From Acanthosoma haemorrhoidale (lineage: Eukaryota > Arthropoda > Insecta > Hemiptera > Acanthosomatidae), in NCBI GenBank assembly GCA_930367205.1, contig OV884009.1, positions 102,073,189 to 102,137,188 on the forward strand: a stretch of DNA of 64,000 bases, read 5' to 3'. Below are positions 13,530-24,060 of this stretch, piece by piece. The translations under genes and the position numbers were made by a program. Each line of letters begins with the position of its first letter. Position 1 is the stretch's first letter. Under the pieces are notes generated by a model. That model saw nothing but the letters and a program-made list of their open reading frames with translations, had not been told where the DNA came from and made no database searches.

Positions 13530-14400
13530 TTACAGAATGTCAGTTTTATTTATCCAAGATATTTCGGGTAATCCTAGGTATTTTACATAAAATTTATTTT
13601 ATTTCCTCCTCAAAACTTTTTCAACGAGGTAAACACCTGGATTGGACGCTTTTTGAAGTTCTTGTTTATAAAAAGATCCTTGTATCGGCTGCTTGTTTAA
13701 ATCTTCTAAAAGGTAAGTGATTGGTTGCGTCTGCTGAACTGAAAGAATCTTAAATATATATTTAGATATTCCTACAAAATCCCCTTCATCAAAGTGGGGC
13801 TTGTACACTTGTAACTTTGAAGAATGAACAGTTGTCAACATTTTTTTTTCCACTTTTTTTTATTTAACATCGAGGGGTCTCATAGTGATCGTTTTGTGAC
13901 TGGAACAATTGTATTCAACAAGCAATGGTGATAAAATATCAATGTAATTGTAATTACCTTTAGAACTAAATGCTTTAAACATTATTTATTTTAAGTTTCT
14001 CTTAAATCTTTCCACAATGTTCGCTTTTATGTTACTGAAGCGCTGTAATGGTCAAGGTTATATTTTTTCACCAAGGAGCTAAATTGAGAATTATAAAATT
14101 CTTTTCCAGGGTCTGTATACAAATGTTTGGGTCGTTGAGGACGAATAATTTTTCCATCGCCTTGGTTATCTCATTTCCAGTTTTATTTTTCATCGGGTGG
14201 GCCCATGTATATTTCGAGAAGCGGTCTATCACAGTCAATATGCAATTATTACCCTAAGGATCATTTCTACGAGATCCACTTGCCACAAATACTTTATTCC
14301 CTTCAATACTGTCTTTCGTCTGACATAATTTTTACTCGTTGGTTTGTCCAATTATCCCTTTTTACAATTAACTTTGTTTTTATTTCTTTTTCCATGTCGC
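13530..14400 (-). pseudogene. Polinton/Maverick integrase (retroviral-type DDE), frameshifted
   Basis: Minus-strand blocks in order: KNYVRRKTVLKGIKYLWQ with the first catalytic Asp just after it (near 14320), LTVIDRFSKY (near 14240), HLYTDPGKEFYN with the second Asp (near 14120), NIVERFKRNLK with the Glu (near 14025), then VEYN and MRPLDVK, KLQVYKPHFDEGDFVGISKY, PITYLLEDL, FYKQELQKA, YLVEKVLRRK. After a TAA it continues as FYVKYLGLPE and SWINKTDIL, ending at 13530. This is the order of the Polinton integrase, often annotated as F54H12.3-like transposon protein. All three catalytic residues are present, but in different frames. Confidence 0.8.
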
Positions 14401-14491
14401 CTATACACTTATGCAAGTAGTCGGCACTCACTGCGTCCGTTTTATCTACAGGTGAGCCAACGTTTGATATCCCTCTACCAATGAACTTCAT
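14303..14491 (-). pseudogene. Short ORF upstream of the Polinton integrase
   Basis: A 62-codon frame contains GRGISNVGSPVDKTDAVSADYL. The pattern I-x-N-x-x-x-P-x-x-x-x-D-A-V-x-x-x-Y-L recurs in virus-like and tail-fibre-like proteins and in unnamed Polinton ORFs of arthropods. It overlaps the upstream end of the integrase in another frame. I do not know its function. Confidence 0.35.
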
Positions 14492-14819
14492 ATATATTCT
14501 TTTGCAACGTAATCGCGTTCTCGTCTAGCTAATCCTTAATTACGACATCATATCCGTTAATGGATGGGGCAAAATTTGCATGCCTTTTATTACCCCCACT
14601 TTTTTGAGATTTGTATAAAACAGGCCTACTTTATCCGCATATATGTTTGATACTGCATCGCCCGATTCAACCGGTCACCGACCCTAACGACCCAACGAAC
14701 GTTATGTGTATATACTGCTTATCCTTTAGCAAACTAAAAGGAAAAACATTTTTGTTTTCTTCACGTAGTTCCTCAATTATTGATTGTATCTGGTTCGCAT
14801 GACCTTCATGACATGCACT
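14492..14819 (-). other. Probable further Polinton sequence, unassigned
   Basis: The minus frame at 14560-14810 holds a helical, charged stretch (ANQIQSIIEELREENK) and a hydrophobic strand, interrupted by stops. It has no family I can name, but lies between two Polinton-like pieces on the same strand. Confidence 0.35.
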
Positions 14820-15175
14820 ACCTATAGCAACTATTCACAAGTTCAGTCTGATCGTTCCAATATTTAAAGATCTTCCTTCATCAATCCCGTCCCTCGTTTA
14901 AATAAACGTTGTTTTTTAGTTGAAGAGAGCGCTCCTAGCTTAAGATGTTGAAATTTAAGTATTTTTTTCAGAATGGTTACGTCTCGAACCACGTTCCTCA
15001 CTATAACCTCTCATGTGATCAATCATCATGATTAAAATCTCTTTGTACTTTTCAAGACTATTTTCCTTATAGTCTTGGGGAGATTTTCAAAATAACAATT
15101 GCAATAATCGGGGCGTACCTTCATAATTTCGACCATTTATTGAGATATCATCGGTGTTAGGTAACAAATGAACGT
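14820..15175 (-). pseudogene. Unnamed Polinton-associated ORF (GTPGLWE-type), decayed
   Basis: The minus frame near 15170-14990 reads NTDDISINGRNYEGTPRLL, then SPQDYKENSLEKYKEIL. I know the pattern (D-x-I-x-I-x-x-x-x-Y-x-G-T-P-G-L-W, then a Y-K-E-I-L helix) from unnamed proteins next to Polinton-like genes in arthropods. The Gly-Leu-Trp of the motif is Arg-Leu-Leu here and a stop follows. Function is unknown to me. It ends abruptly at about 15175, where a plus-strand Gypsy integrase fragment begins. Confidence 0.45.
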
Positions 15176-15178
15176 CTG

Positions 15179-15732
15179 GTGCCCTCAATGATGCTTCCAA
15201 ACCAGGGAAGACCCATTTTCTTTACGTTGGAAACGCGACCTTGGGCGATCATCACCGCGTCTACAATGCCGACAAAGGGTTGGAGCCGGAAGAGGCAATG
15301 CCTAGGGCGGTCATTGCGTATAACCATTCCGTTTACACGACCACCGGGTTCTCACCCTTTGAAATCCTTTTCGGACTTCGTGGGCGTCGCCAGGACACGA
15401 GTAGAACGGTGGTGGGAGACTGGGACAATTCGTCCGGACAACTCACCACCAACCGCGTGGAGCTGGGGCAATTGTGGAGGAAGGTGTACACGAAAATGAC
15501 CGCGGAAAAATCTAGGAGGGTTATGAGTGAGAACGCGGGCGTCAAACCACTAGAAGGGTGCGTCACGATAGGCACTACGGTGTATCGTATGATTCGTTCC
15601 AATAGGAGTAAGGTGTCCCGTTTGAGGGTCCCTTCCGGGTGCCGGGTGATCGCGATTCGTGAACACAATTTGGTGACCTTCCAAAGTGTTCCTGAACCCG
15701 TTAAGAGGAGAACTGTCCATCTCGAGCAGTAA
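15179..15732 (+). pseudogene. Ty3/Gypsy integrase C-terminal fragment (second element)
   Basis: The frame from 15241 is open for 163 codons to a TAA at 15730. It contains AMPRAVIAYNHSVYTTTGF with SPFEILFGLRG, the conserved end of the integrase core, then a C-terminal domain rich in Arg and Val with a strand-like pattern (GTTVYRMIRSNRSK, LRVPSGCRVIAI). Only the end of the core is present; all catalytic residues are missing upstream. It is notably GC-rich compared with the surroundings and has no stops, so this copy is younger than the Polinton remnant it abuts. Its own Pol is not the same family as the 10.3-12.9 kb element. Confidence 0.8.
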
Positions 15733-16145
15733 TAGCTTCTAGTGGGGAAGCCCTCCAAATAGGAAATTGATTTAATTTCCTTACTCCTGCACACATCTCA
15801 TTGGGTTTTTGGTGTGTATACTGTTGCCAGATATATGTTTTTTTTTATGTTTTTAGTTTTGTACCACATTTGATAAAGTTATGTTCGGTTTCTATGATTG
15901 TAAGACAGTGTTGTGCTGCTCTAGGCAAGCAGGAAATTATTATGTCAGAACTGTATATAATTAGCATAAATTAAAGTTTGAGTTCCCGATGGATGGTAAG
16001 GAACTGACAGGGGGAAGTTAAAGCCAGAGGCAACTCTATGTTGAAAACTAATACGATCATGGGATGTAAACAACCCATGATCCTATATATGTCAGGCTAC
16101 TAGAGGCAATAAAGTAGTATTTTTATAGAAGTTTGAGATTGTCGT
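15733..16145 (+). repeat. Candidate 3' LTR of the 15.2 kb Gypsy fragment
   Basis: Directly after the integrase stop comes a purine tract AGTGGGGAAG (15751-15760), a usual polypurine tract position. Downstream lie TATATAATTAGCATA near 15954 and GCAATAAAGTAG near 16109, candidates for promoter and poly(A) signal. No second copy is in the window, so ends are undefined. Confidence 0.35.
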
Positions 16146-17254
16146 TCATTTCTCTCTTTCCTATTTTTTTAATCAAGCTTGACCACCGACGATTAACTTA
16201 TAGACGATTGAATATTCTAGTCTCTATCGAACCCTCTCAAAATAATAATTTTTGGAATATCTTTAAAATTCACGTAGAATATTCAATAATAAATCTTAAC
16301 TTTAGAGCTGTTGCTAGAGAAGACTTAGCGAAACGACTTTATTCACTTCTATTTTTTGTCATAATTTCCACTACTCTACTTAAACCAAAACATAATCTGG
16401 CAATTTTAAAGAGTATTAAATTTATTTTATATAAAAAGATTATTCAATTTCATATGACCTCTATCGAATATGCTACATAAATATAGACGAAAGAGAGTCA
16501 CCATGGACCAATTTGAAAGTAGTTTCTAATTTTGAACATGAGAAAAAAAATATTCACCCAAATCATACTGTATTTATTTCCCTCTCGGTATTAGCTGTGT
16601 ATAATCATCATAATATTAGATAATATATATATGATTATAATATATCATCATAATGTGTATAATATCATATAATCATTCTAAAATTAGTTCAAAACAGTGT
16701 CCTGTCTCTCAGAAGCATAAAATTCACATTTTACATTTAAAATGCAATACCACTTTGTTAACTTTGCATTTATTAAATTAAATATCTGCATTTTTAATTA
16801 AAATTTAATATCAGGTTATACTTTTTTTGACGTATAACCACGCTCATTGACTTCTGTCTGTTTGTGTGGGTGCATGCCAATCTGTATTAAGATGTATCCC
16901 CCAACACCTCGAAATAGCCCGATTACTTGTTGATTAAAATATGATAACAACATGAAGACAAATAAAATTAGATATGAAAAAACTTTAAAGATTACTGCAG
17001 TCCTAGCTCTGAACCTGCTTTATTTAAGAGTGAAATTTCAGTGTTCCTATGTCTTAAGGCAAATTAACGATTTTGAGAGCCAACAATATTAATTGCGTAT
17101 TTATTACGTTCCGTTCAGGTGTACATTTCCTTTAATATTCAAAAATATGATATTCTGTGAGCTAGATGGTCTAAGATTTTTTTCAAAATGATGTAATATG
17201 TTTTTTATAAATTACCACCAATTTCTCTATATTCCACATTACTTTATTTGTTCT
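16146..17254. other. AT-rich stretch, nothing recognised
   Basis: A 115-codon plus ORF (16133-16480) is extremely AT-rich, has no motif, and starts in the preceding LTR-like sequence; I treat it as chance. An AT-rich imperfect palindromic run occurs at 16600-16670 (repeated ATCATAAT and ATATAT). Confidence 0.4.
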
Positions 17255-17663
17255 TGTAGTGACCACTAACTACATAAGATAAATTAACCTCTACTCTATT
17301 GCATATATTGTTATAATATGTTGTAAATTAAATTAAAAAAATGTAAATAATATTACCAAACCACAAAGTCATATCAGTGTAAATATTGTAAACAATAAAA
17401 TACGAAGCTGCAGTCGAGTTCAGAGGCAGCCAAGGGACCTTAAGTCATGTAGCCAGCCCTGGTACCCTGGGCCCCGGTCAGGTCCCTTCCGGGCTACCAG
17501 CTATCCAGAGCCAGGTCTGTAATGCAATTGTTCAAAATAAAACCCCAGCTCTTTGGCTGCTTTGGGCTACAGCTCTGGACGGTTTTCGCCTACCCTTCGA
17601 TACCAAGTGTGACCACGTAAACTACAATACCTACCCTGTACCTCTTCTCCTGAACATAGTTCA
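17255..17663 (+). repeat. LTR-M copy 1: LTR
   Basis: Starts TGTAGTGACCACTAACTAC, like the LTR-M copy at 22173 (TGTAGTGACTCAACTAC) and more loosely the one at 28719. It ends in CTTCTCCTGAACATAGTTCA, again matching the 22 kb copy (CTTCTCCTGAACACAGTGTA). It contains a GC-rich centre (17440-17580) and an AATAAAAC near 17537. What follows, a leader with CGGGGCAC and an ATG, shows this is the 5' LTR end of an element rather than an isolated LTR. Confidence 0.6.
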
Positions 17664-17688
17664 CTGTCGGGGCACGTACCTATCAGAT

Positions 17689-17745
17689 ATGGAGTCAGAT
17701 AGCTCAGTAGTAAGACTGGTCATCCAGGAATCACCCAGGTCATAG
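17689..17745 (+). CDS. LTR-M copy 1: start of the first ORF (MESD type), truncated
   Basis: An 18-residue frame, MESDSSVVRLVIQESPRS, stops at TAG 17743-17745. The same position in the other LTR-M copies starts MEPD (22867), MESD (29221) and MESD on minus (38504), all behind a similar leader. By position this should be the Gag start of a Gypsy-like element. Homology with the 22 kb copy continues after the stop to about 17810 (GTCACCAG, GTGACG), so the stop is a lesion. No pol follows. Confidence 0.5.
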   Translation: MESDSSVVRLVIQESPRS

Positions 17746-17829
17746 ACTATTCAACTCTCACTCCGTCACCAGACTTGGGGTAACTAGGCCCCCCCTCGTG
17801 ACGAAACTTAAATACAGTCCTGTATTTCG

Positions 17830-18699
17830 TTAGTGCATAGTTAAAATTGGTTATTAATCGATCTAAAAAAAAGTTTGTAATGTTAAAAAGAAATTAAATG
17901 AAAAAATAAAAAATGTTGACGTATGAATGTTTTAAATTCCACTGAAACAACACTATAGTAAGATTTTATTTAACAATTTTCTGAAACTGTTGTTTCATAT
18001 TGTTGTGATATGAAATGTGTTTCTCGTGTGTATGCGTGTTCTACGATGGTGGTCGTAAAAATTCATTCCATCTGACATTCTCTAATTATGTTTTACAACA
18101 CCTCAATATTTGGTTATTAGTTTTTCGTTAATTATCTTGTCAACAATCATATTAATGTTTTAGTTATTTACATTTTTTTAATAAAAAATACTGAGTAGTT
18201 TTTTTCACAATCAGCAACATATGGCTACACTACTAGTTTCTATAAATTTCATTTATTCAATTTAGTTTCAAGTGGTTGTAACAAAATTTTAGGCAATTAA
18301 ACTTTGTAGAAATGAATATATGAATGAGAAATAGTGAGTGATTTGACAGATAAATTGTTGAAAAAAGGAACTACCGAAAAATCACAACGGAATAAAATAA
18401 TTCTTTACTTTTTTTAACAAAGATATATAATTAGGTAAACAACGTTTTCGTTTAAGAATATTGGCAATAAGAAAATGATGAAGGTGATAGAGTCCCCTGA
18501 TCCTACGGTGATATCTTTAAAATTTTAATATTTCCCATAACGTATCGCTTAAAGAGGATATGCTCTTTTAAACAAGAGTCAGTTGGCACACAGAGTTGTT
18601 GACTTTTGTAAAAGAATGTTTGTTTTATGGAAATGGTTAGATATAATAGAGTGAACTAAATAATATCATAGCATTTTAAAGGAAATAGGTTAGGTAGAT
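17830..18699. other. AT-rich stretch, nothing recognised
   Basis: No ORF or repeat recognised between LTR-M copy 1 and the LINE-A copy. Confidence 0.4.
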
Positions 18700-19200
18700 T
18701 AAAAAAAAGTTTTTGTGAAATAAAATCATTACTGCGATATTACAATCTGCCTTTTATTGGGAAATAAGAAACTAATGGATGATAATCTCATTCATACCAT
18801 ATTTACAGTTCTTCATTCACTGAATCATTTATAAAGTATTTACAAGCAGTCCAGAGACCTCCCAAATCCACATGGTAGTCACCTCCCTCGCATGAGAAAG
18901 AGGAAGCGGAGTCATTGGGAAGTCCCCCACGCTCATCCGTCAGCCACGTCACCGGATACTAGCCAGTGGAGGCTGACTAAGAGCGCGAGAGCCTCATACA
19001 CTCAGGACAAGATTGAAGAAACTGGCCATTGCCAGGACTCCCACTGTCGGGTATTTATAGCAGTTCACGAGGCCACTGCCGTTTCAGTCTCCGAGGAGGA
19101 TTATAAGGATAAGTGGTGCAGTGCAATGACTGTGCAACGAGATTAGGGTGGTTGCAAGGGTTACTATAGAATTTCATGAACAGCCGTTTGTCAAGATGGA
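18700..19200 (-). repeat. LINE-A copy at 18.7 kb: 3' UTR and tail
   Basis: Minus-strand 3' UTR: homologous to 8531-8850 and 47500-47900. The tail reads (minus) ATTGTAATATCGCAGTAATG, a changed version of the family end. A plus-strand 84-codon frame here (18892-19146) is the antisense of the UTR; the same antisense frame is partly open in the 47.6 kb copy, but its residues follow the UTR similarity and do not suggest a gene. Confidence 0.8.
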
Positions 19201-20235
19201 AGCCTAAGTGCCTTACTATTTCGGATACAGGGAGAGGAATGGAATTTTAAAAAAACCTGGTGAACAAGACTTGCGGCAGAGGGTGAATGTGGAAACATAT
19301 TGCTTCATTAATTTTGATCCGCCATTCGTTGCACCAATGCTCGATCTCATCAAGGTGTTTTTGAAGTTTATGGAATACTATATCGGGGTCTGGGTTGGAT
19401 GACAGGAATGCAGTTTTATCGGTAATTGTGGCCAAGAAGGTATTGGGGATAGAGGGGACATCGGCGGTCTATAGGTAAGGTTATAGAGGATTGGAACCCG
19501 GGCACTGCCCTATGGAACTCCTGCTGTTATGGGATAGTAGTTAGAAAATTCTAAATCACAGCGGACTTGGAAGAAGCTGTTTGAAAGTTAGGACTGTAGG
19601 ATTAGGAAAAGGGTCTGTGGTATATATTTTTTGAGCTTGTAAAGCAAACCTACGTGTCAAACCCTGTCAAAAGCTTGAGCTATATCCATAAATGCAGCAG
19701 TGCAATACTGTTTCGTTTCAAGGGCTGAGAAAATATGATCAAGAACGCGAAGGCTTGTTGAGCAGTGGTATGCCGTTGACGGCATCCGACAACAATCGGA
19801 AGTAGACATTTTAATAGGACCTTTTCAAATATTTTTGAGAGGATATGGAGTAGGGTAGTTTGGTGGTAAGATGGGGCGTCATTGGGTGGTTTAGCAGGTT
19901 TGGCGAATAGGACAATAATGGAATGTTTCAAGAGGAGAAGAAAGGGCGTTGTTTGGATAATGCAATATATATATATAAATGTAGGTTAGGAAGATTGTGG
20001 CTTTAGGAGGAAGTAGTTACAGAATTTGAGGACTAAAGAGATCATATCCAGAGGATTTTCAGTAAGGTAAGTTTTTCAGAAGGTATTGGGCCTCAGAGGG
20101 GGCTTTTGATGGAAGTGAGATAGGTATAGGTAAAGTGAGGAAATCTTCAACAGTTATGCTATGAGTATGGTTTTGGTGTGAAAGGTGAAATGTGTAAGTA
20201 TAGGAAAGATGCAGAGCGAATTCTTCCATCCTAAG
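19201..20235 (-). pseudogene. LINE-A copy at 18.7 kb: reverse transcriptase, 5' truncated
   Basis: In minus order: a helix matching the region before RT (near 20230-20060), FAKPAKPPNDAPSYHQT and LLHILSKIFEKVLL (RT motif 1) near 19900, the QQAFAF block near 19750, then motif A near 19690 in broken frames. Motif B reads GVP-stop-GS near 19520, and the catalytic motif near 19420 reads ATITDKTAFLSS where Phe-Ala-Asp-Asp is expected. LQKHLDEIEHWCNEWRIKI follows. The TAG in motif B and the ITDK change are also found in the 29.9-32.7 kb copy. Confidence 0.85.
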
Positions 20236-21488
20236 TAACCATAAAAAATTAAAACTTCACATATTTTATAGTGGCCACGATGTCAATCAATTAAAATATT
20301 AAGGACCGACGTGATGTTGAAATTTTAGTCCAATTTACTAAACTTTTGTGTCACATTGATTGCTATCGTAAAAGAAACAGGCATTGATTTCAAAAGACTT
20401 AAAAGATTGCTCTGTACTTGAAACCAGGTTCCCTGTCTCTCTTCGCCAATGAGTCTTATCACCTCAGATTACACTCAGGACACCAAAAAGTGGAATATGA
20501 GAAAAGCGTTAATTTATAATTTCAACAGTCCAATAAGAATATTTTATACGGTTCCTAAACATTAGGATATTTATTCTTTAAAAGGAAAATTAGCCTTGAT
20601 TTTATACTAATTATTAGTTTCACAAGCTAATTGGGATTTTTTAACTGGGAATCCTCTTAGCAACTTCATTTATTAACTAATTATAACACGAAACGGTTAC
20701 AAGTGGTAAGATTACCAGTACTCGGAATTATTGTGCTAATGAACACAATTTATGAAGGTAGAAAATGGTTTCCTCGATAAGTAGGGTAGGATTGGACGGT
20801 CTTGAGCGGTGATTGCAATGCAGATGTGCGAAAGCAGTTTCTGCTAGCTTGGCCGTGGACAAGTGGCCGACAGCTGCACAGCACTAAATGAAAAGAAAGA
20901 ATGTTGAATCTCCCAGTTAAGACTGGCCACGGGAATCCTACAAAGCACTCCTTCAACTTTTTTATTTTCTCTTTCTTGGAGGATCCGAGCGTACTTTCCA
21001 AGTTGAATTAAATGAAAAAGGCACATGCTTCTTTCGTTTTGTGCTTTTGAATAACTTTAGGTAATTGCAATTGGCATTGTTAGCTAAGGAATGAAAATTA
21101 ATTCAGATTTAACGCACGGGTCATCATTCCTAGCAATTAACACTCCATCTAGCATTTTTTAAATTAAATAAAAGTTCTCTGTAACTGGTATGATTTCATT
21201 TACTTTATTTCTTCTGTTTTGTTCGGAGATGTTCTTGACTTTTCTCCATTCAAATAATTTATCATTAGTTTCATAAATATAGAATATAAATATATATACT
21301 TTGGCAATATTAGTAATGATTAGTAAAATCAAATGTAGAAAAGGTTAATCAACCATGTGTTACGTAATTACAAATTAATTTATGCCAGCTTTAGGGGTGT
21401 TTCCCACCTTCATTAATACTTCCAACAAATAAAGGTTCAAATTAGAGTCAAAGATGTCCCATTTTTATGATTAAAATAAGAAAAAAAA

Positions 21489-21531
<43 letters not shown>

Positions 21532-22172
21532 ATCAGTATTCTTTTTTACAAATCCTTATGAAGACAATCACCATGTGTCATAAATCGGCAATAAATAATT
21601 GTGATAAATGATCGCATTGATGTCGTTATTATATTTTCACAAAAACATATTTAGAGTAACCTGGTTTTTTTTTAATATACCAAATGAACATAAAATGCAT
21701 GATATAAGGATTATTATTATTACATACATTGTGGTAGGACTCAGAAAGAGGAATAAATGTTGAGATATACTAAAGAAGATTGATTGTATCTTATTCGAAA
21801 GCTCCCTCTCTAGTTTAGTGGCCATAAAACTGAAATTGTAGGTATAATAATAATATTAATGGCTACAATGTATACCTTATTGTTAAAATATTATGAAGGG
21901 AAGAGTTTAAAAAAATGTCGTTCTAGCGTCAACAACTCAGAAGCAATGAAATATTTTATGTGCTCATGTTTAACACATGTTAGATGACAAAGTTCGAACC
22001 CTCTTCGTATTTTTGTTTGGTCAATGTTTAACTATTTATATTCTATATTCCAGACAGTAAAAGAAAATGACCATGCTTGTTTTGATTAACTCGTAATGAA
22101 ATTATTTTTGCTATAGATGGTTCTAAACAAGGGATGTTCATTTTGACCCTAGACCATCACACTCTCACGCCC
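20236..22172. other. AT-rich stretch, one microsatellite, nothing else recognised
   Basis: Contains a TG/TA microsatellite at 21489-21528. Two overlapping minus ORFs at 20750-21026 have no motif. GTTCGAACCC at 21990 resembles a tRNA B box, but no tRNA fold or A box surrounds it. Confidence 0.4.
21489..21528. repeat. (TG)n(TA)n microsatellite
   Basis: Five TG units followed by about fourteen TA units. Confidence 0.95.
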
Positions 22173-22838
22173 TGTAGTGACTCAACTACATAAGTGTTAA
22201 ATCACCCTATACTCTGGTGCATAATGTATTATAATATAAAAGCAAATCTTTGTAAACTTCTTGTGATAAATCATAGAGAGGTCGGAAGTCGTATAACAAG
22301 GCACAGAGGGTCAAAGGTCAACAGCAATAAAACCTGAGAGGGTAAGCCACCTGCCCCTAATATAATAGACCCGGGCAGACCTTCAGTCACTTTCCGGCGG
22401 TCATAAAATCTAAAAGCCATGCCAATAAACAGTGCTTTAGGGGACGAGGGGCACGTACTCGGCGCAGGTGTGACATCATAAACATACCCCGTTCAAGCTA
22501 GGCTCCTCCTTCCGGTAGGAAGGGGAAGTAATGTTTTAGGAAGGGGAAGTAATGTTTAAAACCAAGGGGTTTCGCCCTGGAAAAGCACCCTTTTTCCTAC
22601 TCTCCTCAGCCGCACTACTTCGTCGCTTTACGCCAGGGCCGCTTGGCCCTGGTAGGCAGACACACAGACTCCTCGTCAGCCTACTTTCTCTGCCACACCT
22701 CTGCGCCGTCCCTGTCTCACAGCCTCTAGCAGACCCTCGACGACTTTTAACTATTACGCTGCCGATCTCCCACCCGAACTCTGAAAGCTGGTCTTATTCT
22801 TTATGAACCTCTGAACCTCTTCTCCTGAACACAGTGTA
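22173..22838 (+). repeat. LTR-M copy 2: LTR
   Basis: Starts TGTAGTGACTCAACTACATA and ends near CCTGAACACAGTGTA. It is longer than copy 1, with GC-rich central sequence that includes a duplicated AGGAAGGGGAAGTAATGTTT (22518-22556) and CCAATAAACAG near 22421 as a possible poly(A) signal. An 84-codon ORF inside it (22552-22806) has no motif and no counterpart in copy 1. Confidence 0.6.
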
Positions 22839-22866
22839 TTGTCGGGACACATCCCTATCAATAAAA

Positions 22867-22992
22867 ATGGAGCCAGATATAAACGCCGACATGGAACATG
22901 GTCCATGTTATAAACTACAAAAATCCGCACTTGTCACCAGGGCTAGATTGATCAGGCACTCCCCTAGTGACGCCCCCGACACGCCCCTATAA
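22867..22992 (+). CDS. LTR-M copy 2: start of the first ORF (MEPD type), 41 codons
   Basis: Begins MEPDINADMEHG and ends SPSDAPDTPL at TAA 22990-22992. The leader before it (GTCGGGACAC, then CCTATCA) matches copy 1, which decides the start. The C-terminal codons cover the segment also seen past the stop in copy 1. A 5'-truncated LINE-A tail begins about 35 bases downstream. No further element sequence is present, so this is a leader plus the first codons of Gag only. Confidence 0.5.
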   Translation: MEPDINADMEHGPCYKLQKSALVTRARLIRHSPSDAPDTPL

Positions 22993-23024
22993 GTAATATT
23001 GTAAAGTTGCTAATTAATAATATT

Positions 23025-23240
23025 AATGCAGATTTTCCTCTTTCGCATGCGAGGGAGGCAACAACCATGTGGACTTGGGGGGCCCCTGGGCTGTTTGTAA
23101 ATATTGTATGAATGTGCGAGCGAATGATGAATTGTAAATATGGTATGAATGAAAACATTTATCTCAATTATTTATTGCCTATTAAGTATTAAGGCAGATT
23201 GTAATTTCATCATAATAAAAGTTGTTATATGGCATTTTTT
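23025..23240 (+). repeat. LINE-A 3' tail (copy at 23.1 kb)
   Basis: Starts in CCTCTTTCGCATGCGAGGGA, includes CAACCATGTGGACTTGGGG, GCTGTTTGTAAATATTG and a partially duplicated ATGGTATGAATG block, and ends in GGCAGATTGTAATTTCATCATAATAAAAG followed by a T-rich run. The palindromic core is expanded (TTATTGCCTATTAAGTATTAA). Confidence 0.85.
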
Positions 23241-23940
23241 TTTAATGTAGATTACACTAGATGAACATATGTGCACATTTGTCATTGAAGGAATGGCCTA
23301 CAATAACCAAAATAATAATCGAAAAATGTAAGTGTCATGTAGACAAATGTTATATTCATGCCCTTCCTATAGATGTTTGCAGATAGACAGAGAGAGGAGA
23401 GCTGGATGTGCATGTTTGAGATGCGCAGCATGTAGCCAAGTTTGGACTAAGTACTAATCATCAAATCAAGTGGCCGGTTGAATGGAAATGAGTGTTAAGT
23501 GGCCTGTGAATAGGGATGAAGTAGTCTGATAGATAATATAGGACCTGCAATAGACTCCTTCAACATCATATGCAAATTCCCTCCTCGAGTGTTTCATTCG
23601 GTGCTCCAGCGGGGTAATGAATTTAATCAAATAGCTATAATTACGTGGGTCCATCCGCTGGCATTTAGTACCATTTAAACTATGAGGTGCTGACAATTTA
23701 TGTACGAATAATTCATACTATGCTAATACAGCCTTTCCTCTCCTACCTTTCCACCCTTGCTAAATGACTTTGCTTTTTTTGAGAGAGAGGATCTATTTTT
23801 GAACAATTACGGGGATATGGTATACCGCCGTACACTGTCTGCATATACATACCATAGTCATAACAACGAAACCCTCAAAACGGGACTATGGTTATCAAAT
23901 TATATATTTCAATTAAAGGATAAAATTGAGATTTACCAAC
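23241..23940. other. Unassigned stretch
   Basis: No motif recognised. A minus ORF of 76 codons (23466-23696) has mixed composition but no family resemblance. Confidence 0.35.
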
Positions 23941-24060
23941 CTTTAGTAATGATTGTACAAGCACAGATCTGCAGAAGGTCGAGATCTTTACCACACTGTC
24001 CTCGAGTTGCGTATGGATTGGATCAGGTATTTGAGATGCTGAGGTAAAGGATTTTCATTC
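23941..24060 (-). pseudogene. LINE-A ORF2 linker fragment
   Basis: Matches 31190-31305 of the long LINE-A copy: TGATTGTACAAGC, TATGGATTGGAT and ATGCTGAGGTAAAGGATTTT occur in the same order and spacing. By position in that copy it belongs between endonuclease and RT. It is isolated here, without the rest of the element. Confidence 0.6.

Noticed and set aside
16133..16480. 115-codon plus ORF
   Set aside because: AT-rich composition, no motif, and it starts inside LTR-like sequence.
17684..17760. tRNA-like string with A-box-like TAGCTCAGTAG and a matching 7-bp acceptor stem
   Set aside because: The T stem cannot form and the spacing is wrong. The segment is the start of the LTR-M first ORF, whose counterpart at 22.9 kb lacks the tRNA features.
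18892..19146. 84-codon plus ORF, Arg/Lys/Ser-rich
   Set aside because: Antisense of the LINE-A 3' UTR.
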